Assembly (NCBI GenBank): GCA_963732355.1
Contig: CAVSZD010000003.1
Span: 186,001 to 250,000, forward strand
DNA from: JADKAV01 sp963732355
GTDB lineage: Bacteria > Actinomycetota > Actinomycetes > S36-B12 > UBA10799
Direction of reading: 5' to 3'
Length of the DNA: 64,000 bases
The notes beneath the pieces are model-generated. The model was not told the origin of the DNA, made no database searches, and was given only the letters and a program-made list of their open reading frames with translations. Positions 20,227 through 28,610 of this stretch are shown in pieces (the stretch's first letter is position 1; the number at the start of each line of letters is the position of its first letter). The position numbers were made by a program, and so were the translations under genes.

Positions 20227-21194
20227 GCCCGCTCACGCCGGCTTCGACCTGGTCCACCGGACCGTCGGTCGTAGCTCTCGGGGGAGGCCATGGGCTCGCC
20301 GCAACACTGCGTGCGCTTCGACGTGTCACCGACTCGGTGACCGCAGTGGTCGGAGTGTCCGACGACGGCGGGTCGTCCGGGCGGATCCGCCGGGAACTGG
20401 GGCTGATGCCACCGGGGGACCTGCGTATGGCGTTGGCCGCTCTGTGCGGGGACGACACCTGGGGCCGGACGTGGTCGCGGGTTCTCCAACACCGGTTCGA
20501 GGGTGTGGGTGAGTTGTCCGGCCATGCGGTGGGCAACCTGCTCATCTCCGCGCTGTGGGAGGAGACCGGCGACCCCGTGGCCGGCCTCGACTGGGTTGCG
20601 GCTCTGCTGGAGGCCCAGGGCCGTGTGCTTCCCGTCGCCTGCGAACCTGTCGACCTCATCGCCGACGTGCGTGGTCTCGAAGGCCCGGATTCGATGACGG
20701 TGCTTCGTGGGCAAGTGGATATCGCCACGACCGCGGGCGAGGTAGTGGCTCTGAGGATCGAGCCGGAGGACCCGGCCCCCTGCTTGCCGGTGCTCGAAGC
20801 CCTTGACCGGGCGCGGATGGTGGTGCTGGGACCTGGCAGCTGGTTCACGTCGGTGCTCCCTCACCTCTACGTGAAGCCCGTGCATGACGCCTTGGTGAAG
20901 ACCCAGGGGCTGCGGGTGCTGGTCGTGAACGTCGCCCCGCAGCCCGGCGAGACAACCGGCTACACACCCGCCCGCTACCTGCGCAGCCTGGCGGAGGTGT
21001 TCCCCGACGTACGCCTCGACTACGTGGTGGTGGACCCGAGTTCGGTGATGGACGACGCGGAGCTGAAGGCTGCCTGCACAGATGTTGGGGCGCAGCTACT
21101 CGTTGAAGAGGTCCGCGCGCAAGAATCCGGCGAGCCCAAATCCGTTCACGACACTCTGCTTCTCGCCTCGGTCTTCCAGCGGATCCTGGACTGA
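20223..21194 (+). CDS. yvcK: YvcK/CofD-like UDP-GlcNAc-binding protein
   Basis: A 323-residue protein starting with VVALGGGHGLAATLRAL, the conserved glycine-rich nucleotide-sugar site, followed by GVSDDGGSSGRIR and PPGDLRMAL, all YvcK signatures. YvcK relatives bind UDP-sugars and tune carbon metabolism and cell-wall synthesis; the Mycobacterium homologue CuvA acts in growth and wall biogenesis. ATG 20223 overlaps the rapZ stop. Longer open frame upstream lies within rapZ. Confidence 0.94.
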   Translation: MSPLTPASTWSTGPSVVALGGGHGLAATLRALRRVTDSVTAVVGVSDDGGSSGRIRRELGLMPPGDLRMALAALCGDDTWGRTWSRVLQHRFEGVGELSGHAVGNLLISALWEETGDPVAGLDWVAALLEAQGRVLPVACEPVDLIADVRGLEGPDSMTVLRGQVDIATTAGEVVALRIEPEDPAPCLPVLEALDRARMVVLGPGSWFTSVLPHLYVKPVHDALVKTQGLRVLVVNVAPQPGETTGYTPARYLRSLAEVFPDVRLDYVVVDPSSVMDDAELKAACTDVGAQLLVEEVRAQESGEPKSVHDTLLLASVFQRILD

Positions 21195-21252
21195 GCCTGC
21201 GCGGTGAGGACCGATCTTCGGGTTTCTTATTCGGGTGCTTGACCCTGCGTGT

Positions 21253-21258
21253 GAGAAT
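21253..21258 (+). promoter_or_regulatory. Possible -10 element for whiA
   Basis: GAGAAT, 6 bases before ATG 21265; the first base departs from the TANNNT form. Confidence 0.3.
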
Positions 21259-21264
21259 CAGCCC

Positions 21265-22245
21265 ATGGCCATGACCGCCGCCGTGAAGGACGAGCTGAAC
21301 CAACTCGAGATCACCAAGCCGTGCTGCCGGAAGGCGGAGACCTCAGCCATGCTGAGGTTCGGCGGGGCTCTGCACATCGTCAGCGGGAAGATCGTCGTGG
21401 AGGCGGAGTTCGACACGGGTGCCGCCGCCCGGCGGCTGCGCGCCAACCTCGCTGAGATCTTCGGACAACAGGCCGACTTCGCTGTGGTGCACAAGGGGGG
21501 TCTGCGAAAAGGCACCCGATACATGGTTCGCGTCGCATCCGGTGGTGAACAACTCGCCCGGCAGGCTGGCCTGGTCGATGCTTCCGGCCGTCCTGTGCGC
21601 GGTCTGCCGCCCCATGTGGTGACCGCCGGAATCTGCGACGCCGAGGCCGCCTGGCGAGGTGCCTTTCTGGCCCACGGATCATTGACCGAACCGGGCCGGT
21701 CCTCCGCGATGGAGGTGACCTGCCCTGGTCCGGAAGCGGCACTTGCGCTGGTCGGTGCGGCCAGGCGGATGGGTATCCCCGCCAAGAGCCGGGAGGTTCG
21801 CGGCGTTGAACGGGTTGTGATCCGCGACGGCGACGCCATCAGCCAGATGCTCGCCCGGATGGGTGCCCACTCTTCAGTGCTGGTTTGGGAGGAACGCCGG
21901 ACTCGCCGGGAGGTGAGGGCAACCGCCAACCGCCTGGCGAACTTCGATGACGCCAACCTACGGCGTTCGGCCCGCGCAGCGGTTGCGGCCAGCGCTCGTG
22001 TGGAGCGTGCGTTGGAGATCCTCGGAGACGACGTCCCCGATCACCTGGCTGCGGCCGGTGCGTTGCGCATGGAACACCGCCAGGCCTCCCTGGAGGAACT
22101 CGGCGCTCTCGCGGACCCGCCGATGACCAAGGACGCGATCGCCGGACGCATTCGGCGCCTTCTGGGTCTTGCCGACCGCCGGGCCAGGGAGTTGGGCATT
22201 CCGGACACTGAGGCCACGTTGGTGACCGACGACGAACTTGTCTGA
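21265..22245 (+). CDS. whiA: WhiA DNA-binding regulator
   Basis: A 326-residue protein with an N-terminal degenerate LAGLIDADG-like region (about residues 1-220, CCRKAETSAMLRFGGALH) and a C-terminal helix-turn-helix (LADPPMTKDAIAGRIRRL). WhiA controls sporulation septation with WhiB in Streptomyces and division-related genes elsewhere. ATG 21265 is chosen because MTAAVKDEL is the usual WhiA start region; ATG 21271 is nearly as good. It closes the rapZ-yvcK-whiA group but has its own possible promoter. Confidence 0.96.
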   Translation: MAMTAAVKDELNQLEITKPCCRKAETSAMLRFGGALHIVSGKIVVEAEFDTGAAARRLRANLAEIFGQQADFAVVHKGGLRKGTRYMVRVASGGEQLARQAGLVDASGRPVRGLPPHVVTAGICDAEAAWRGAFLAHGSLTEPGRSSAMEVTCPGPEAALALVGAARRMGIPAKSREVRGVERVVIRDGDAISQMLARMGAHSSVLVWEERRTRREVRATANRLANFDDANLRRSARAAVAASARVERALEILGDDVPDHLAAAGALRMEHRQASLEELGALADPPMTKDAIAGRIRRLLGLADRRARELGIPDTEATLVTDDELV

Positions 22246-22253
22246 CCTACCGA

Positions 22254-22280
22254 TAGAATTGGGTCATCCAATCTAAGGAG
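22254..22280 (+). promoter_or_regulatory. gap promoter -10 and ribosome-binding site
   Basis: TAGAAT at 22254-22259, then a short leader with AAGGAG at 22275-22280, 6 bases before GTG 22287. Unlike most genes here, gap has a clear leader and SD, as expected for a highly expressed gene. Confidence 0.55.
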
Positions 22281-22286
22281 TGATCA

Positions 22287-23315
22287 GTGACAATTCGTGT
22301 CGGCATCAACGGTTTCGGACGTATCGGTCGCAACTTCTACCGCGCGGTGGAGGCTCTGGGGGACTCGCAGACTGCATTCGGCAACGAGCCCATCGAGATT
22401 GTCGCTGTCAACGACCTGACAGACATCGCCACTCTGGCGCACCTGCTGAAGTACGACAGCGTTCTCGGCCGACTCCCCGGCGAGGTCTCGGCTCAGGACG
22501 GGACCATCACCATCGACAACAAGTCGATCAAGGTCCTCGCAGAGCGAGACCCCGCTGCCCTTGGCTGGGGCGACCTGGACGTCGACTACGTGATCGAGTC
22601 GACCGGTCACTTCACGAAGGCCGAGGACGCGCGCAAGCACATCGAAGCCGGCGCCAAGAAGGTCATCATCTCCGCACCGGCCAAGGGTGAGGACGCGACG
22701 TTCGTGATGGGTGTGAACCACACCGACTACAACCCGGCAGAGCACAACGTCATTTCGAACGCGTCATGCACGACCAACTGCCTGGCCCCGATGGCGAAGG
22801 TTCTCCTGGACGAGTTCGGGATCGAGAACGGACTCATGACCACGATCCACGCCTACACCAACGACCAGAACGTGCTGGACTTCCCGCACAAGGACCTGCG
22901 TCGCGCCCGCGCGGCGGCCATCAACATGATCCCGACCACCACGGGTGCCGCCAAGGCGATCGCACTGGCCATCCCGGAGTTGAAGGGGAAGCTGGACGGT
23001 TACGCGATGCGCGTTCCGCTGCCGACCGGCTCGGCGACCGACCTCACCGTCAACCTGTCGAAGGAGGCTCCGGCCGACCAGATCAACGCTGCAATGAAGG
23101 CGGCCGCCGAGGGGCCCTTGAAGGGGATTCTTCGCTACACCGAGGACCCGATCGTCTCCAGCGATATCGTCACCGACCCGGCGTCGTGCATCTTCGACGC
23201 CGGACTGACCAACTCGCAGGGCAAGGCGGTCAAGGTCGTCGGTTGGTACGACAACGAGTGGGGTTACTCCAACCGCCTGGTGGACCTGCTTCGCTACATG
23301 GCTTCCGTCGACTGA
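22287..23315 (+). CDS. gap: Glyceraldehyde-3-phosphate dehydrogenase
   Basis: It oxidises glyceraldehyde-3-phosphate to 1,3-bisphosphoglycerate with NAD+. The 342-residue product has the N-terminal Rossmann motif VGINGFGRIGRN, the catalytic Cys in SNASCTTNCLAP, and the C-terminal WYDNEWGYSNRLVDL. The start GTG follows a strong AAGGAG. The stop overlaps pgk as TGATG, giving the glycolytic operon gap-pgk-tpiA(-secG). Confidence 0.98.
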   Translation: MTIRVGINGFGRIGRNFYRAVEALGDSQTAFGNEPIEIVAVNDLTDIATLAHLLKYDSVLGRLPGEVSAQDGTITIDNKSIKVLAERDPAALGWGDLDVDYVIESTGHFTKAEDARKHIEAGAKKVIISAPAKGEDATFVMGVNHTDYNPAEHNVISNASCTTNCLAPMAKVLLDEFGIENGLMTTIHAYTNDQNVLDFPHKDLRRARAAAINMIPTTTGAAKAIALAIPELKGKLDGYAMRVPLPTGSATDLTVNLSKEAPADQINAAMKAAAEGPLKGILRYTEDPIVSSDIVTDPASCIFDAGLTNSQGKAVKVVGWYDNEWGYSNRLVDLLRYMASVD

Positions 23316-24487
23316 TGCACACCCTGAGCGACCTCGATCTGGCGGGCGCTTCGGTTCTGGTCCGCCTTGATCTGAACGTCCCGCTGGCCGATGGCCAGAT
23401 CACCGACGACGGCCGGATCAAGGCGGCTCTGCCGACCCTGCAGGAGCTGTTGGCGGCTGGTGCCAAACCCGTGGTGGTGGCCCATCTGGGCCGCCCCAAG
23501 GGGGAGGTCAAGGCTGATCTCTCGCTGGCGCCTGTGGCCGAACGGATGTCGGCGTTGCTGGGGGTACCTGTGGATCTGGCCGCGACCGGCGAGATGCCTG
23601 CGGGTGAGCCCGGACGGGTGGTGCTGCTGGAGAACATCCGCTTCGACGCCCGTGAGGCCAGCAAGAACGCTGATGAGCGAGCGGCGCTGGCAGCCGAACT
23701 CGCGGCCGGCCGGGACGCATACGTCAGCGACGGCTTCGGAGTCCTGCACCGTGAACAGGCCAGCGTCACCGACGTGGCGAGACTGCTGCCGAACGCAGCG
23801 GGGCGACTGGTCGAGAAGGAGATCAGGTCGTTCGCGACCGTGCTCAAGGATCCTGCCCGGCCCTACACCGTCGTCCTGGGTGGTTCCAAGGTGTCGGACA
23901 AGCTCGGCGTGATCGACAATCTCCTGAAGTCCGTTGATCGTCTGATCATCGGAGGTGGGATGTGCTTCACGTTCCTAGCAGCCCAGGGCCATGCGATCGG
24001 TGACTCGCTGTTCGAGGCCGACTGGGTCGATGCCTGCCTGCAGATCCTCAAGGACGCGCAGGCCTCCGGCGTGACGGTGATGCTTCCGACCGACATCGTG
24101 ATCGCGGAGGAGGTCGACCCGGACGCCAAGACCGAGGTCGTCAAGGTCTCCGCGGGCATCCCGGATGGCTGGAAGGGCCTGGACATCGGCCCGCAGACCG
24201 CTGCCGCGTACGCCCAAGCTGTGCTCGACTCGGCCACGGTTGTGTGGAACGGGCCTATGGGGGTCTTCGAGATGGCGCCCTTTGCTGCAGGCACCAGAAC
24301 CGTGGCAGAGGCGCTCACACAGACATCGGGCTTCACCGTCGTGGGTGGGGGTGACTCCGCGGCGGCCGTTAGGCTGCTGGGGTTGGACGCCCAGGCCATC
24401 GACCACATTTCGACAGGCGGCGGTGCCAGCCTGGAGTTGCTGGAGGGCAAGACATTGCCCGGGATCGCTGTACTGGAGGACGTATGA
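23315..24487 (+). CDS. pgk: Phosphoglycerate kinase
   Basis: It makes ATP from 1,3-bisphosphoglycerate. The 390-residue product has VLVRLDLNVPL near the N-terminus, HLGRPKG, LLENIRFDAREASKN, VVLGGSKVSDK, and the C-terminal nucleotide loop VVGGGDSAAAV with HISTGGGASLELLEG. ATG 23315 shares one base with the gap stop codon. The 3' end overlaps tpiA as ATGA. Confidence 0.98.
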   Translation: MHTLSDLDLAGASVLVRLDLNVPLADGQITDDGRIKAALPTLQELLAAGAKPVVVAHLGRPKGEVKADLSLAPVAERMSALLGVPVDLAATGEMPAGEPGRVVLLENIRFDAREASKNADERAALAAELAAGRDAYVSDGFGVLHREQASVTDVARLLPNAAGRLVEKEIRSFATVLKDPARPYTVVLGGSKVSDKLGVIDNLLKSVDRLIIGGGMCFTFLAAQGHAIGDSLFEADWVDACLQILKDAQASGVTVMLPTDIVIAEEVDPDAKTEVVKVSAGIPDGWKGLDIGPQTAAAYAQAVLDSATVVWNGPMGVFEMAPFAAGTRTVAEALTQTSGFTVVGGGDSAAAVRLLGLDAQAIDHISTGGGASLELLEGKTLPGIAVLEDV

Positions 24488-25272
24488 GCCGCAAACCGCT
24501 GATGGCGGGCAACTGGAAGATGCACCTGAACCACCTGGAAGCCATCGCCTTGGTGCAGAAGGTCGCCTTCCTGCTCAAGGACGATGACTACGCAGCGGTG
24601 GACGTCGTGGTGTTGCCACCCTTCACCGACCTGCGCAGTGTGCAGACCCTCGTGGAGGGCGACAAGCTGCACATCGGCTACGGGGCTCAGGATCTCTCCG
24701 CACACAAGGCCGGCGCGTACACCGGTGAGGTGGCCGGTCACATGCTGTCCAAGCTCGGCTGCACATACGTGACAGTCGGCCACAGTGAGCGCCGGTCCTA
24801 CCACGACGAGACTGATGCGGTCGTTAACTCCAAGGCCAAGGCTGCCCTGGAGAACGGTCTGACGCCCATCGTGTGTGTGGGCGAGCACCTCGATGTGCGG
24901 CAGGCGGGTAACCACGTGGAGCACGTCACCGACCAATTGGCTGGCAGCCTCGAGGGACTCACCGAGGAGCAGATGCTCTCGGTGGTCATCGCTTACGAAC
25001 CGGTATGGGCGATCGGGACCGGAGAGGTGGCCTCACCCGAGGATGCCCAGGAGGTCTGCGCGGTTGTGCGCGAATGGGTCGGTGAGGCCTACGGCGCGGG
25101 CGTGGCTGAGCAGGTCCGGGTCTTGTACGGAGGTTCGGTGAAATCCTCGAACATCGCCGGAATCATGGCGAAGGCCGACGTGGATGGTGCCCTCATCGGG
25201 GGCGCGAGTCTGGACGCCGACGAGTTCGCCACGATTGTGCGGTACCGCCTCCACCCGCAGACCAGTGCCTGA
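24484..25272 (+). CDS. tpiA: Triosephosphate isomerase
   Basis: It interconverts dihydroxyacetone phosphate and glyceraldehyde-3-phosphate. The 262-residue product has GNWKMH (catalytic Lys), VGHSERR (catalytic His), AYEPVWAIGTG (catalytic Glu), and the phosphate-binding LYGGSVKSSN and GALIGGASL. It is translationally coupled to pgk. Confidence 0.98.
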   Translation: MSRKPLMAGNWKMHLNHLEAIALVQKVAFLLKDDDYAAVDVVVLPPFTDLRSVQTLVEGDKLHIGYGAQDLSAHKAGAYTGEVAGHMLSKLGCTYVTVGHSERRSYHDETDAVVNSKAKAALENGLTPIVCVGEHLDVRQAGNHVEHVTDQLAGSLEGLTEEQMLSVVIAYEPVWAIGTGEVASPEDAQEVCAVVREWVGEAYGAGVAEQVRVLYGGSVKSSNIAGIMAKADVDGALIGGASLDADEFATIVRYRLHPQTSA

Positions 25273-25275
25273 GGT

Positions 25276-25281
25276 TACTCT
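25276..25281 (+). promoter_or_regulatory. Possible -10 element before secG
   Basis: TACTCT in the tpiA-secG gap, followed by AAAGGA (25299-25304) 7 bases before GTG 25312. It could give secG transcription independent of glycolysis. Confidence 0.3.
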
Positions 25282-25311
25282 GGGCTGTACCCGGACGGAA
25301 AGGACAGCTCG

Positions 25312-25542
25312 GTGATTCTTGCACTTGAGGTACTGCTGCTGGTCACCAGCGTGCTGCTCGTCGTTCTGGTGTTGTTGCACAAAGGCAAGGGTGGAGGCCT
25401 CTCCGACTTGTTCGGCGGTGGCGTGAGCACCTCCTTGGGGGGATCGAGCGTTGCGGAGCGCAACCTCGACCGAGTGACTGTCGGCGTTGGCCTGATCTGG
25501 GCGGCGACGATCATCGCGCTCGGGCTCATCACCAAGTCCTGA
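25312..25542 (+). CDS. secG: Preprotein translocase subunit SecG
   Basis: A 76-residue protein with two membrane helices separated by the conserved GKGGGLSDLFGGG loop, typical of SecG. It assists SecYEG-mediated protein export. It starts at GTG 25312 with AAAGGA upstream and sits at its usual actinobacterial place after tpiA. Confidence 0.94.
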   Translation: MILALEVLLLVTSVLLVVLVLLHKGKGGGLSDLFGGGVSTSLGGSSVAERNLDRVTVGVGLIWAATIIALGLITKS

Positions 25543-25560
25543 CTGGAAGGATCTGTACGC

Positions 25561-25893
25561 GTGGCCGGAGGAAGTGCGATCCGAGGTAGCCGGGTTGGTG
25601 CCGGACCGATGGGTGAGGCTGAACGGGGGGAAGCGGCGCCCCGCAAGCAGATACCCTTCTACTGTTCCAATGGCCATGAGAGCCGGCCGAGTTTCGCGCA
25701 GGACGCTGCAGTGCCCACCGAGTGGGACTGTCCGCGATGTGGTCTGCCCGCGGGCCAGGACCAGCAGAACCCTCCTGCTCCACCCAAGGTTGAGCCTTAC
25801 AAGACGCACTTGGCCTACGTGAAGGAGCGCCGCACGGGGGGAGAGGCCGACGCGCTTCTCGACGAGGCGATGAAGAACCTGCCTGAGGTCTGA
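25561..25893 (+). CDS. rbpA: RNA polymerase-binding protein RbpA
   Basis: A 110-residue protein with an N-terminal Arg-rich tail (AIRGSRVGAGPMGE), a zinc-binding core (FYCSNGHE...WDCPRCG) and a C-terminal sigma-interaction region (TPYKTHL-like EPYKTHLAYVKERR). RbpA is actinobacterial-specific and stabilises the open promoter complex with the principal sigma factor. GTG 25561 has GGAAGGA upstream. It is a strong taxonomic marker. Confidence 0.95.
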   Translation: MAGGSAIRGSRVGAGPMGEAERGEAAPRKQIPFYCSNGHESRPSFAQDAAVPTEWDCPRCGLPAGQDQQNPPAPPKVEPYKTHLAYVKERRTGGEADALLDEAMKNLPEV

Positions 25894-25921
25894 GTCCGGG
25901 CACAGTACCGGCCATCCGGGC

Positions 25922-25946
25922 TAGCCTTTCGGACATCCGCGGGAGG
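25922..25946 (+). promoter_or_regulatory. Promoter -10 and SD of the YpfJ-like gene
   Basis: TAGCCT at 25922-25927 and GGGAGG at 25941-25946, just before GTG 25952. Confidence 0.4.
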
Positions 25947-25951
25947 TTGAT

Positions 25952-26902
25952 GTGAAGTACGACGACAGCAACATGGAATTCTCGCGCGTGGATGACCAGC
26001 GCGACGGTCGGTCTGGTGGCCGACGAGCAGGATCTCGGTCCCGGACCCCTGGTGGCCCGGGCAATGCCGTTATTGCCGGTGGCGTCTCGAAGATGCTCGG
26101 GGGTGGCGTCGTGATGACCCTGGCGATCCTGCTCCTGCTGAGTTTCTGTGAGCAACCCACCCAGACCACCGATGCCTTCAACGCACCCGCAGGTGCTCAG
26201 GGCGTGAGCACATCGCTGGCCCAGAAGTGCACCGCCGATGCCGAGGATGGTCAGTTCGAGAACACCGACTGTCTGCTGGTGAAGGCATTCAATGAGACCG
26301 ACGAGGTGTGGGCCGGGTATTTCGCGGAGAGGGGGCAGGGCTTCCGGGAGCCGGGCCTCACGTTCTTCGACGGACGGGTGCAGACCGCGTGTGGGACCGC
26401 CACGACCAACGTGGGACCGTTCTACTGTCCTGGTGATGAACGCATCTACTTCGACCTCGGATTCGGTCGTGAACTGCAGGCACTGGGAGTACAGGGACAG
26501 TACGCGAACGTCTACATCATGGCCCATGAGTACGGTCACCATCTGCAGAACATCTCGGGCGTCGAGCGGAAGGTCCGCCGCGCACAGTCCCAGGACCGCA
26601 GCAACGCCAATCAGTACGGCGTGGCGATGGAGTTGCAGGCCGATTGTCTGGCCGGTGTGTGGGGACGCCTGGCCAATGACCAAGGAAACGTGGTGATCAC
26701 TCCGGAGGAGTTCAAGCAGGCGACCCGGGCTGCCGCCGCAGTCGGCGACGACACGATCATGAAGAGTTCGGGGATGAGGGTCAATCCGGACAAGTTCACC
26801 CACGGTTCTGCAGCACAGCGCGCCCAGTGGTTCACGACCGGGTGGGATGCGGGCAGTTCCTCGGCCTGTGACACCTTCGCAACCTACGGGCTGCGCATTT
26901 GA
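25952..26902 (+). CDS. YpfJ family neutral zinc metallopeptidase
   Basis: A 316-residue protein with a cytoplasmic Arg/Gly-rich N-terminus (residues 1-40), one transmembrane segment (about 50-68), and an extracytoplasmic domain with the zinc motif HEYGHH and downstream MELQADC, the third-ligand region of this family. Cys residues at CTADAED, TDCLL, TACGT, FYCPG and SACDT may form disulfides. The substrate is unknown. It is convergent with pgl, 17 bases apart. Confidence 0.9.
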   Translation: MKYDDSNMEFSRVDDQRDGRSGGRRAGSRSRTPGGPGNAVIAGGVSKMLGGGVVMTLAILLLLSFCEQPTQTTDAFNAPAGAQGVSTSLAQKCTADAEDGQFENTDCLLVKAFNETDEVWAGYFAERGQGFREPGLTFFDGRVQTACGTATTNVGPFYCPGDERIYFDLGFGRELQALGVQGQYANVYIMAHEYGHHLQNISGVERKVRRAQSQDRSNANQYGVAMELQADCLAGVWGRLANDQGNVVITPEEFKQATRAAAAVGDDTIMKSSGMRVNPDKFTHGSAAQRAQWFTTGWDAGSSSACDTFATYGLRI

Positions 26903-26919
26903 GTCGGGCACCGGACCGC

Positions 26920-27663
26920 TCAGTGTTGGCGGGTGAGCCCTGCCGGTAGGTGCACTGCTGCGTCCAGGTCGATGGCCAGCAGGGTCAGACTGCGTCCATG
27001 GACCCCTGCCGCCGGGACTGCCAATGGCCCGGGATCGTTGATCAACATGCCCACGGCGTCGGCCTTGCCGGCACCGGAGGCGATCACGACCACCTCATCG
27101 GCACGGTTGATCACATCGAAAGACATTGAGACCCGCACGGGGGGAGGCTTGGGTGAATCCGTGACCGCGAACGCCGGGCGGGTCTCGCGCAGTCCGGGGT
27201 GTTCGGGGAAAAGAGAGGCGACATGGCCGTCCTCTCCGAGCCCGAGGATGCTGATGCAGAACGGCGGGCAAGGATCGCCGAACCCGGCCAATTCCGCCGC
27301 GTAGGAATCCGCAGCATCGGTCACCGTGGCGAACTGATCACTCGAAGGCATGGGGTGTACATTCGCGGCAGGCAGATCCACCATATCGAGCAACGCCTCA
27401 CGGGCCATCACATCGTTGCGGTTGGCGTCGCCAGCGGGCACGAAGCGCTCGTCGGACCACCACACGTGTACGCGACCCCACTCGATGCCGGCGTCCCGGG
27501 CCAGACTCGCCAGTGCCCCGTGACCGCCACGTCCCCCGGTGATGCAAATGTGGGCAACCTCCTGCGTCGCGAGAGTGCGCAGGATCGCCCCGGCCATACG
27601 AGTCGCCACCGCCTCAGAGACCGCAGCGGCATCGGGGTAGACGCCGATTTGTGTCGCACTCAC
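26920..27663 (-). CDS. pgl: 6-Phosphogluconolactonase
   Basis: It hydrolyses 6-phosphogluconolactone in the oxidative pentose phosphate pathway. The 247-residue product has the sugar-phosphate isomerase-like fold motifs ITGGRGG, VWWSDERFVP, and GLGEDGHVASLFP (with the expected catalytic His). GTG 27663 overlaps the opcA stop as GTGA. It is the last gene of the tkt-tal-zwf-opcA-pgl operon. Confidence 0.96.
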   Translation of the reverse strand: MSATQIGVYPDAAAVSEAVATRMAGAILRTLATQEVAHICITGGRGGHGALASLARDAGIEWGRVHVWWSDERFVPAGDANRNDVMAREALLDMVDLPAANVHPMPSSDQFATVTDAADSYAAELAGFGDPCPPFCISILGLGEDGHVASLFPEHPGLRETRPAFAVTDSPKPPPVRVSMSFDVINRADEVVVIASGAGKADAVGMLINDPGPLAVPAAGVHGRSLTLLAIDLDAAVHLPAGLTRQH

Positions 27664-28610
27664 GATGGTGACTCGGTGGCCTCGGCCTTGTGCGCGGGTT
27701 TGGCAGTGGACTCGATCTTCACCGCCGCCAGGGACTCCGCGAAGGTCTCGTCGGGATCGAGGCGGCGCAACTCCTCGCCGATGAGGTCGCGCAGGTCGCG
27801 TCGAGCCAAGGGCACGTCATGGGCCGTCACCCCGGGCCGCGACAACCGACCGGTACGACCATCAGGCCGGGACAACGTGATGGGTCCGTCCTCGGTGTGG
27901 ATCAAGACGCCGGTAATCCCGGGACCCTGACTGCGATGCAGATCCACGGGTACGTTCAGACGGTTGCCCAACCACGCGACCAGAAGGGCCGACGACGGGT
28001 TTGAACGCTCCGAGCTCACCTCAACACCGGTGATCCTGGCGAAAGGCAGGTCAAGCGCCGCAGCCAGCATTGACCGCCAAACGGTGGTCCTCGTCCAGGC
28101 CAGGTCGGTGTCTCCGGCGGCGTAGCCCTGCTGCCGCTCCAAGAGAGCATGCATGGGGTGGTGCTGGGCGGCAGCGTCGGTTATGCGTCGCTGGGCCATG
28201 CTCCCTATCGCATCCTTGGCAGGCACCTCCGGGCAGTGTGTGGGCCACCAGACAACCACGGGGGTGTCCGGCAGTAGCAGCGGCAGGGCCACCGAGGCCC
28301 CATGTTCGGCCAGTTGACCCCGCAATCGCAGACGCACCGTCTCACCGGGTCCCATGGTGTCCCCGACGTCGATGTTCGCGTCGAGTTGGGGATCGACCCG
28401 TCCGGGCCGTGGAATCAACGTGATGATGCGGCAGGGGTGCTCCCTGGCGGAGAAGGCCGCCGCGCGGGTGGCATCCGACTGGTTCTCCTCGTCAGTGACG
28501 ATGATCAGCGTGAGCACCATACCGGTCGAGGTGGCCCCGATCCGGTGGCGTTCGGCATTGATCGTGCGGACGATCTCGCCGGTGGTCGTGTTCTCAAGTC
28601 GCGTGGTCAT
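27660..28610 (-). CDS. opcA: Glucose-6-phosphate dehydrogenase assembly protein OpcA
   Basis: A 316-residue protein. OpcA is needed for active or assembled G6PDH in cyanobacteria and actinobacteria. The family stretches WWPTHCPEVPAKD and LAWTRTTVWRSMLAAALD are present. ATG 28610 is chosen because it overlaps the zwf stop as ATGA; a GTG four codons upstream is possible. Confidence 0.95.
   Translation of the reverse strand: MTTRLENTTTGEIVRTINAERHRIGATSTGMVLTLIIVTDEENQSDATRAAAFSAREHPCRIITLIPRPGRVDPQLDANIDVGDTMGPGETVRLRLRGQLAEHGASVALPLLLPDTPVVVWWPTHCPEVPAKDAIGSMAQRRITDAAAQHHPMHALLERQQGYAAGDTDLAWTRTTVWRSMLAAALDLPFARITGVEVSSERSNPSSALLVAWLGNRLNVPVDLHRSQGPGITGVLIHTEDGPITLSRPDGRTGRLSRPGVTAHDVPLARRDLRDLIGEELRRLDPDETFAESLAAVKIESTAKPAHKAEATESPS

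Noticed and set aside
21208..21232. Weak hairpin CCGA-TCT-TCGG followed by a T-rich stretch, as a terminator after yvcK
   Set aside because: Only a 4-bp stem; too weak to call.
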